A program made the translations under genes and the position numbers. Below are positions 1 to 4,919 of a DNA stretch of 6,007 bases, piece after piece. The stretch covers positions 1-6,007 of the forward strand of contig NZ_CALIJA010000011.1 in assembly GCF_938017615.1 (NCBI RefSeq), written 5' to 3'. How positions within the stretch are numbered: position 1 is the first letter of the stretch; each line of letters opens with the position of its first letter. This stretch comes from an uncultured Campylobacter sp. Its GTDB lineage: Bacteria; Campylobacterota; Campylobacteria; Campylobacterales; Campylobacteraceae. Below the pieces are notes generated by a model. That model did no database searches. It was not told where the DNA came from and saw only the letters and a program-made list of their open reading frames with translations.

Positions 1-325
<325 letters not shown>

Positions 326-784
326 TAAGCATTACTTCCTTGTTAAGGATAAATTTTACTTCGTCTTTTTATTTTATACTGCGTTGCGTTTCGCTTCGGA
401 TTACGGTCACGAACTTATATGTTCGCTCCCTTATCCTAGCTCACGCGCCTTGTCTAAAAGTAAAAATACTTTGTAAAATGCCTTGGATATTAAATTTAAA
501 AGCAAAGATGAATAACCAAATTTATACTTAAAGCATCAATCCTAAAACAAACTCCGTTTTATAAAACAAGATCTGACTTTAACGATGAACGCAGTGTTAA
601 ATAAGAGATTATAAAAGATATCCGTAATCTACGATTAATCCGATAGATTACGAAGTATATTTTTGATATGAGGCGAACAGGCAGGAGCGAGTAAAGCAGC
701 TCATGCGCTACGCGGCTAAAGCTCGTAACGTATTCGCAGTATATAATATTACTATCAAACAACAAAAGCAATCCCTTATTTAAC
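326..784 (+). other. 23S-5S rRNA spacer, about 460 bases, no tRNA
   Basis: This is the internal transcribed spacer between 23S and 5S rRNA. I searched it for tRNA-like T-arm (GGTTCGAATCC-type) and acceptor signals and found none. It is AT-rich and has short open frames on both strands that lack ribosome binding sites or recognisable motifs, so I treat it as non-coding. It contains a 9-bp inverted repeat at 623-652 and a TATAAT box at 742-747, about 38 bases before the mature 5S. It is long for a bacterial 23S-5S spacer, which is often below about 250 bases. Confidence 0.75.
623..652 (+). repeat. 9-bp inverted repeat (hairpin) in the rRNA spacer
   Basis: The arms CGTAATCTA (623-631) and TAGATTACG (644-652) are perfectly complementary and enclose a 12-base loop. 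The loop itself contains the palindrome GATTAATC (633-640). There is no T-run after it, so it is not an intrinsic terminator. In an rRNA precursor such a stem could be an RNase III processing site, but that is inference. Confidence 0.6.
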
Positions 785-904
785 ACTGCCTGTGGCTATA
801 CAGACGAGGAAACGCCTTGCTCCATCTCGAACCAAGAAGCTAAGCTCGTCCTGGCTGATGATACTATCCGTTACTCGGACGGGGAAAGTAGGTCGCTGCA
901 GGCT
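785..904 (+). rRNA. rrf: 5S ribosomal RNA (complete)
   Basis: This is the 5S rRNA of the large ribosomal subunit. The terminal helix is visible as GCCTG (788-792) pairing with CAGGC (899-903). Internal landmarks are GGAAACGCCTTGCTCCAT, the loop-B/C block CGAACCAAGAAGCTAAG (about 827-843), GATGATACT in the loop-E region, and GGGGAAAGTAGGTCGCTGC near the 3' end. The length of about 118-120 bases is normal. The order 23S-5S on one strand shows it is the last gene of the operon. Ends are accurate to a few bases. No hairpin with a T-run is visible just downstream, so I could not place the operon terminator. Confidence 0.95.
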
Positions 905-1390
905 TTGTTAGAATCTCATAACTTTCCATGCAATTTCCAATTTAAATTCTATTTCAGTATCTTTAGCTTATCGCTTCTTTTAGCCAATAAATATTGCTTG
1001 ATAAATTTAAAATTCCATAGCCTTTTTAGAATTTTAGAACCTTCTGCAAATACAAATTTTAAATCTAATCCTCCATCAATACAAAATCTCAAAACTCTGC
1101 ATTAAATTTGACTTATATTGAGTGAAAAATGATACGGATTGAAATTTTTTTATAATACTTGCTTTGTTCGTATTATTTTTCCATACTGTCCTGTTGCGTT
1201 TGCTTTTTAACTTCTATGGCGCGATCTTTATTTCTAACCTCTACAAGCCTCATTTATGATTTATACGTTCGTTTTTTAATGCATTGCCGCGTTTTTATAT
1301 CTAAATTATAAAGCCGCCGGCAACTTATAAAGCTTTCGAATGATTTAAACTAGATACCAAATAAAGCTTGGCAAGCATTGTTACTTAATA

Positions 1391-1840
1391 TAATGAAACG
1401 TTCTATAAGCAGATAAAACCCTATTAAAAATCAAGCCTATAAAAGCATGTCCTACAAAAGCAAGCTTATTGATGCGGCTAAATTTTATGAAGATTGCTCG
1501 TATAGCTTTGTACGTAAAGTATCCGTGCCTTTCACAGCACCAGTATCCCGTCGCCGTATTGTTGTATATAGTCTCGCACGTAAAAAGTCTCCGTGCGCAG
1601 CAAGGTAGGACTAAATTTTATAAGTACCGCCGCTTAGCCTTTTACATGATTTAAATCCAAATCCAGTTTCAATGCTTGCGGTATTAAATTTAATATATCT
1701 AGCTTTATCCTTTTCGGTCTCCAAAGAGGAGCAAAAAAAGCGCTGTTGAATTAATATATCTAGCCTTATCCGCGCCTATCTGCTTTTTAAGATCAAGCTA
1801 AGATTTAACGTATTTAATAAAACGATCGAAGCAGATAAAA
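1391..1840 (+). repeat. Imperfect direct repeat pair, 28 and 26 bases, 424 apart
   Basis: Copy one is 1391-1418 and copy two is 1815-1840. Both read TAAT(g/a)AAACG, then a variable 4-6 bases, then AAGCAGATAAAA. The last 12 bases are identical in both copies. The second copy runs directly into the inverted repeat at 1833-1867. Function unknown. Confidence 0.5.
1690..1771 (+). repeat. 21-base direct repeat pair, 61 bases apart
   Basis: The segment at 1690-1710 and the segment at 1751-1771 both read TTAATATATCTAGC(t/c)TTATCC, with 20 of 21 bases identical. The spacer holds a short A-rich stretch and CCAAAGAGGAG. A weaker echo, TCAATATATCTC, occurs at 1843-1854. No gene is associated; these may be a small intergenic repeat or protein-binding sites. 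Confidence 0.6.
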
Positions 1841-1867
1841 TTTCAATATATCTCTTAAATTTTATCT
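1833..1867. repeat. 11-bp perfect inverted repeat, AT-rich
   Basis: The arms AGATAAAATTT (1833-1843) and AAATTTTATCT (1857-1867) are perfect reverse complements around a 13-base centre. There is no T-run on either side, so it is not a standard terminator. It lies about 170 bases upstream of the ComEA-like gene. It may be an operator, a transcript hairpin, or the remnant of a mobile repeat. Confidence 0.6.
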
Positions 1868-2035
1868 CCCTTTAAGCCCGCTGCAAATATAATCCCTACC
1901 GTATTGCAAGGTAGCGTAATAGCATATGGGCGCATTCCCTTTTCTAGCACTGACGCGGGATAGGTATGCAAAAGCCTCAATGCTAATAGACGTTTTATTT
2001 GACAATACAAATATCTTAACCTTAAAGGACTTTTA

Positions 2036-2536
2036 ATGAAAAACCTATTTAAATCCGCACTATTTCTATCGCTTCCTGCATTTATGCTAGCAGCAGTAAA
2101 TTTAAACACCGCAAGTAAAGAGGAGCTTATGGCGCTTCCGGGCATCGGAGAGGTAAAAGCTCAGGCTATTATAGATTACCGCAAGGATAATAAATTTAAA
2201 GATATCGAGGATATCAAAAACATTAAAGGCATAGGCGATAAGAGATTTGAGCTTATTAAAGATGATCTTGCCGTAAGCGGACAGACCGACATTAGTGATC
2301 TAAAATCTGCCAAGAAAAAAGCAAGTAAAAAAGCTAAAGATACCGCCAAATCTGCTAAAGCTAAAGCAAATACTAAATCGGAAAAGATGCAAGAGAAAAT
2401 GGATGATAGCATGGATAAAGCTATGAATGATGATGGTAAAGTAAAAGGCTCTACGGCTAAGTTGAAAAACGAAGCTAAAGAAGAGGGATCATCTAAGGCT
2501 TCTGGTAAGAGGAGTAAGAAGGGTAAGGGAGAGTAA
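2036..2536 (+). CDS. ComEA-type helix-hairpin-helix DNA-binding protein, exported, with basic tail
   Basis: A 166-residue protein likely to bind DNA in the periplasm. Residues 1-19 are a signal peptide (MKNLFK, a hydrophobic core, cleavage likely after MLA). Residues 20-80 form a ComEA-type tandem helix-hairpin-helix domain: VNLNTASKEELMALPGIGEVKAQAI carries the first hairpin (LPGIGEVKA), and IKNIKGIGDKRFELI the second (IKGIGDKR). Members of this family take up double-stranded DNA during natural transformation; the C. jejuni relative Cj0011c is a periplasmic DNA-binding protein of only about 79 residues. Residues 91-166 are extra: a low-complexity tail with 24 Lys/Arg and 12 Asp/Glu by my count, resembling histone-H1-like tails. 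The start is set by the ribosome binding site AAAGGA (2024-2029), six bases before ATG. The gene stands alone, and an imperfect hairpin (gggaga/tctccc, 2527-2544) spans its stop codon. I am sure of the domain, less sure of a competence role. Confidence 0.9.
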   Translation: MKNLFKSALFLSLPAFMLAAVNLNTASKEELMALPGIGEVKAQAIIDYRKDNKFKDIEDIKNIKGIGDKRFELIKDDLAVSGQTDISDLKSAKKKASKKAKDTAKSAKAKANTKSEKMQEKMDDSMDKAMNDDGKVKGSTAKLKNEAKEEGSSKASGKRSKKGKGE

Positions 2537-3065
2537 TTTCTCCCGACCTTAGCTCATTATTCTACAAGCCTAGCACTTGCGACGAATCATGATCTACGTA
2601 GCAAGAGCATAAATTTAGGCGGAGCTATGGAAGTGTGCAAGATTTCAATTCGCATCTTGCGTAATTAGCTTGTGATCGACTATACTGTAGATTTAGAAGT
2701 TTACAGTTCGATTTAAACTTGCGGATGCAATTTTATTTTATGATACGGTGAGCCGATATTTTTTGGAATTTTAAGGTGTAAATTCTTGATTTTTCATAAA
2801 TTTTAATCTCACTACTTTTAAACAGAACTAAAACTACCCTAAAGACCGCCTAACTACAGCAAGGTATCGGCAAATCGATTATCGGCACGTTTAAGCTAAT
2901 GCCTAGAAATCGTGTAGGCTAAATGTCAAGCCATAAGAAATCATAGCGGTTTAGGGCGGCAATTTTGCAGAAGTGGCAGTGGGTTTATCTGATCAAAGTG
3001 TATAGCGTAGTGCGAGAGTGGCGCTTAAAAAGACCACAAGAGATAGGTTTAAAGCAAATTTTACC
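2537..3065. other. Gene-free stretch between comEA-like gene and EamA remnant
   Basis: No supported gene. There is a 7-bp inverted repeat, GCAAGAT (2637-2643) with ATCTTGC (2654-2660), without a T-run. There are short AT-rich tracts around 2750-2820. A short plus-strand frame at about 2851-2919 reads LQQGIGKSIIGTFKLMPRNRVG before a stop; it looks more protein-like than its surroundings and might be the tail of a decayed gene, but I cannot name it. The plus-strand open frame starting at 2965 is the antisense shadow of the EamA remnant. Confidence 0.5.
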
Positions 3066-3464
3066 CTATTTAAATGCTAGCATTATTACGCCTGTGCCGA
3101 TGAGTGCTAGCGCGAGCCATTCGCGAAGACTCGGGCGCTCGCCTAAAAATATCACGGCTATGATCACAACGAGCACTACGCTTAGTTTATCGATCGGTGC
3201 TACTTGATAGGCTTTGCCGATTTGCAGAGCTTTGAAATACGCTAGCCACGATGCACCCGTCGCCAGCCCACTTAGTATCAAAAATACCCAGTTGCGAGGG
3301 CTCAGGCTCGATAGCGGCTGCCAGGCTTTGGCGTAGCGTAGGAACACGGCGAGGCAAAAGGCTATGATGATCGTGCGGATAAAAGTTGCGAAGTGGGAGT
3401 TAATGCCTTCGAGTCCGATTTTTGCAAATATCGCAGTCAGCGCCGCAAAGAGTGCTGATGCAAG
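3066..3464 (-). pseudogene. EamA/DMT-family small permease, N-terminus disrupted
   Basis: Reads right to left. The open frame gives 132 residues of an EamA (drug/metabolite transporter superfamily) single-domain inner-membrane protein, whose usual length is about 140. Visible family blocks are SALFAALTAIFAKIGLEGINS at the first membrane helix, ILSGLATGASWLAYFKALQIG, then APIDKLSVVLVVIIAVIFLGE and a final helix ending GTGVIMLAFK. The substrate cannot be predicted. The frame is closed by TAG at 3465-3467, just upstream of the first conserved helix, and by another TAG at 3486-3488. There is no ATG, GTG or TTG between the first TAG and the conserved block. The only internal start is GTG at 3345-3347, which would discard the first helices and leave 93 residues. 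I therefore call it a recently broken gene; a sequencing error at 3465-3467 would not restore a start by itself. Its GC-rich codons differ from the AT-rich flanks. Confidence 0.8.
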
Positions 3465-3615
3465 CTAGCCGCTGGGTAAAAGAAGCTAGAGCTCTGCTGT
3501 TTTAATTTAGATACGATTGCCAAGTCTCGCTGCGATTACTGCTAAATTCTACCCCGCATATATAGAAAAATCGTCAAAAGCACATTCTCGCTTCGCCTAA
3601 CACTAAGAGAGGTCT

Positions 3616-3715
3616 GTTTAAATTCCACTTCGACGCTCCTCAAAAACAAATGCCAGCGACGCAAGCGCATCCATCGTCGTTTAAATTCCAATTCGATGCC
3701 TCTCAAAAAAGCAAA
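3616..3715. repeat. Two imperfect copies of a 63-base-period direct repeat
   Basis: Copy one (3616-3650) and copy two (3679-3715) both begin GTTTAAATTCCA, continue as TTCGA(c/t)GC and end in CTCAAAAA followed by CAAA. The period is 63 bases, which is 21 codons. On the minus strand both copies lie in the same open frame (3542-3727, with only TTG available as start) and translate to FLRGIELEFK and FLRSVEVEFK, followed in each by an RR pair. The differences are mostly conservative. That frame has no clear ribosome binding site, so I do not call a gene. Confidence 0.65.
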
Positions 3716-3771
3716 CTTTAAGCCCAAACCTACTACTCTAAAAGTTCAAATTTTACAAATAAGGATACTGA

Positions 3772-4158
3772 ATGAAAAATTTCATATTTTCCGCGCTTTT
3801 GGCTCTTGGCATCGCAGGCTGCGCCGCAAGCACCGCTCCGACGCCTGCAGGCAACTTACGCTCGCTCAAATCCGAGATCGTAAACTACACTCGCCAAAGC
3901 TCCACAGCTTACGTATATACGTTTAAAGACCTATCCAGCGGCGAGCTCTACACCGCTCGCGCAAGCAGATACTATGCGGCTGCAGGAGATACTGCCTACA
4001 TAAGTACCGCTTCAGGCGCTATCACCGATATGCGAATCATCTCGCGCAAAGCGGGTTCCGTTGCTCCGCGCGCTTATGATATCGGTAAAATCGAGACCAA
4101 ACAAATGCATAAAAATGACGCTATTGCTGTACCAGAGAGCGAAAATATTAGCTTTTAA
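3772..4158 (+). CDS. Small lipoprotein of unknown function
   Basis: A 128-residue protein with a classic lipoprotein signal: MKN, a hydrophobic stretch, and the lipobox I-A-G-C with the modified cysteine at residue 17. It should be lipidated and anchored in the inner or outer membrane. The mature part starts with a short Ala/Ser/Thr/Pro linker (18-27). It continues with an alternating, tyrosine-rich region (about 36-90, including VNYTRQSSTAYVYTFKDLSSG and ARASRYYAAAGDTAYIST) that looks like a small beta-rich domain. I do not recognise a family. The start is supported by AAGGAT (3761-3766), five bases before ATG, and by the signal peptide beginning right at that ATG. Use of GCG, CGC and GCA codons matches the EamA remnant and supports real coding. 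It is a single gene with no close partner; the EamA remnant is divergent upstream. Confidence 0.88.
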   Translation: MKNFIFSALLALGIAGCAASTAPTPAGNLRSLKSEIVNYTRQSSTAYVYTFKDLSSGELYTARASRYYAAAGDTAYISTASGAITDMRIISRKAGSVAPRAYDIGKIETKQMHKNDAIAVPESENISF

Positions 4159-4709
4159 TCCCACGCGATTTTTAACCGCTGCGCCCTTTAAGGTAAGCGA
4201 GCCTGCTTTTAATTTGCGAAACGCTTTTGTGTTCGTTCTCTACTCTTATGAAGGCAATAGTTTCTGTTTTTAATCTAGCGGGCTGGCGTGATTTGCTTGC
4301 GCTTTAAAGTCCGCTGATTCTTTATGCGATTGCCTGCATAAATTTTATATTTTATAAGTTGTGGAATTTTGTATTTCACGAAATTCTGCGCTGCACATCT
4401 TACTTATATGGCTAGGTTAGCATTTTCTATTCGCTTGCTTTCGCGCTTAAAATTCCTTGCTGCATAGTGCCATTTTGTCCGCAAAATTCTATATTATAGA
4501 AATACAGCTGGCGCTAGAATTTTGATTGCGAACTTCTTATCAATTTTCTTTCTGCGGTTTTTCGCGTACTGCTCGTTCTCAGTGCTGTATTCTCCACTGA
4601 TAAGATGTTGCGTGGATTTTTTAAACCCACGCTTTGCGAATTTTGTATCGTAAAATTTTATCAAATTTCTCCCGCATGAAAGAGGTGTTGCCGTCTGTTT
4701 ACCGCGGTC
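4159..4709. other. 550-base gene-free region
   Basis: No supported plus-strand gene. A minus-strand frame of 76 codons (4494-4724) opens with GTG. It is lysine-rich, has no recognisable domain, and has a GGAG about 13 bases ahead of the start; I regard it as possible but unproven. A hairpin lies at 4610-4632, with arms GCGTGG and CCACGC plus an inner TTT/AAA pairing, and no proper T-run. No intrinsic terminator for the lipoprotein gene is obvious. Confidence 0.5.
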
Positions 4710-4718
4710 TGATATAAT
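4710..4718 (+). promoter_or_regulatory. Extended -10 promoter for putative small RNA
   Basis: TGATATAAT is a perfect match to the extended -10 form TGnTATAAT of the housekeeping sigma factor, with TATAAT at 4713-4718. Such a promoter does not need a strong -35, which fits Campylobacter, where -35 elements are usually absent. Transcription would begin near 4725. The 8-bp palindrome ACCGCGGT (4701-4708) lies directly upstream and would sit between -24 and -17, a place where a regulator could act. Confidence 0.65.
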
Positions 4719-4724
4719 CCCCAC

Positions 4725-4782
4725 ATCGAAATTAGAACTCCTTTCAATAATCGGCGAGGCCTGTGTGGGTCTCGCTTTTTTT
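4725..4782 (+). ncRNA. Putative small RNA, about 58 nt, with anti-Shine-Dalgarno segment
   Basis: The unit is bounded by the extended -10 at 4710-4718 and an intrinsic terminator ending at 4782, with no room for a protein on this strand. The first 28 bases appear unpaired and contain GAACTCCTTT (4735-4744), perfectly complementary to AAAGGAGTTC at 4907-4916, the Shine-Dalgarno region of the porin gene 120 bases downstream. Extending to 4732-4747 gives 14 pairs out of 16. A 5' single-stranded seed followed by a terminator hairpin is the common layout of trans-acting bacterial small RNAs. The segment also resembles the CTCCTTTC of the 16S rRNA tail, so it might pair with many ribosome binding sites. 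I do not recognise a named family. On the other strand, the same bases form a GGAG ahead of a 76-codon frame, a rival explanation. Confidence 0.5.
4754..4782 (+). terminator. Rho-independent terminator
   Basis: The stem GCGAGGCC (4754-4761) pairs with GGTCTCGC (4768-4775) over eight base pairs including one G-U. It closes a six-base loop, TGTGTG, and is followed directly by seven Ts (4776-4782). It would end the short transcript starting near 4725 and insulate the porin promoter from read-through. Confidence 0.85.
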
Positions 4783-4803
4783 ATGCCCGTTAAATTTGGG
4801 TTT

Positions 4804-4836
4804 TCGGTAAATACTCGGTAACAATTTGGTAAAATT
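4804..4836 (+). promoter_or_regulatory. Three tandem 11-bp repeats upstream of the porin promoter
   Basis: The repeats are TCGGTAAATAC (4804-4814), TCGGTAACAAT (4815-4825) and TTGGTAAAATT (4826-4836). The core T(c/t)GGTAA returns every 11 bases exactly, so all copies face the same side of the DNA helix. They lie about 40-70 bases upstream of the likely porin transcription start, where activators or response regulators commonly bind direct repeats. The regulator is unknown. Confidence 0.55.
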
Positions 4837-4863
4837 TTAGTATTTTTCAGCCTATTTTAAGCA

Positions 4864-4869
4864 TATAAT
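4864..4869 (+). promoter_or_regulatory. -10 box of the porin promoter
   Basis: TATAAT sits 50 bases before the porin start codon, so transcription would start near 4876 and leave a leader of about 44 bases. Upstream, T-rich runs (AAAATTTTAG, TATTTTTCAG, CTATTTTAAG) recur about every 10-11 bases, the periodic AT signal that replaces the -35 in Campylobacter promoters. A weaker alternative, TGCTACTAT, is at 4881-4889. Confidence 0.65.
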
Positions 4870-4919
4870 TTGTCATTTTGTGCTACTATTGCGCTTACAA
4901 ACTTTTAAAGGAGTTCAAA

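Larger units (their letters stand above)
905..2035. other. 1.1-kb region without a supported gene
   Basis: Between 5S rRNA and the ComEA-like gene I see no gene I can defend. The longest open frames (about 60-66 codons) have no ribosome binding site, no recognisable motif and random-looking composition. The minus-strand frame at 1855-2145 overlaps the start of the real gene and is its shadow. There is a TATAAT at 1151-1156 after a run of Ts, with no gene behind it. The second half carries degenerate direct repeats (1391-1840 and 1690-1771) and an 11-bp inverted repeat (1833-1867), suggesting an old, decayed or repeatedly duplicated segment. Confidence 0.6.

Noticed and set aside
559..786. Minus-strand 75-codon frame in the 23S-5S spacer
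   Set aside because: It is antisense inside a transcribed rRNA operon, has no ribosome binding site, and its composition looks random.
905..1105. Plus-strand 66-codon frame just after 5S
   Set aside because: No ribosome binding site; it begins within or right at the 5S end; Phe/Leu/Asn-rich as expected from AT-rich non-coding DNA.
1390..1870. CRISPR array
   Set aside because: The repeats occur only in pairs, with unequal spacing and no common unit; there are no cas genes.
1855..2145. Minus-strand 96-codon frame
   Set aside because: Overlaps the start of the well-supported ComEA-like gene on the other strand; antisense shadow.
2527..2544. Hairpin gggaga/tctccc over the stop of the ComEA-like gene as terminator
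   Set aside because: Six base pairs only and no T-run follows, so not an intrinsic terminator.
2851..2919. Short frame reading LQQGIGKSIIGTFKLMPRNRVG
   Set aside because: It resembles the end of a protein, but is only 22 residues after a stop and cannot be tied to a family.
4061..4273. Plus-strand 70-codon frame overlapping the lipoprotein end
   Set aside because: Out-of-frame shadow of the lipoprotein gene with no ribosome binding site.
4494..4724. Minus-strand frame of 76 codons with a GGAG upstream
   Set aside because: The start is GTG, the spacing is long (about 13 bases), and there is no recognisable domain. Its putative leader coincides with a strong plus-strand promoter/terminator unit. 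Kept as an alternative in the small RNA finding, not called as a gene.
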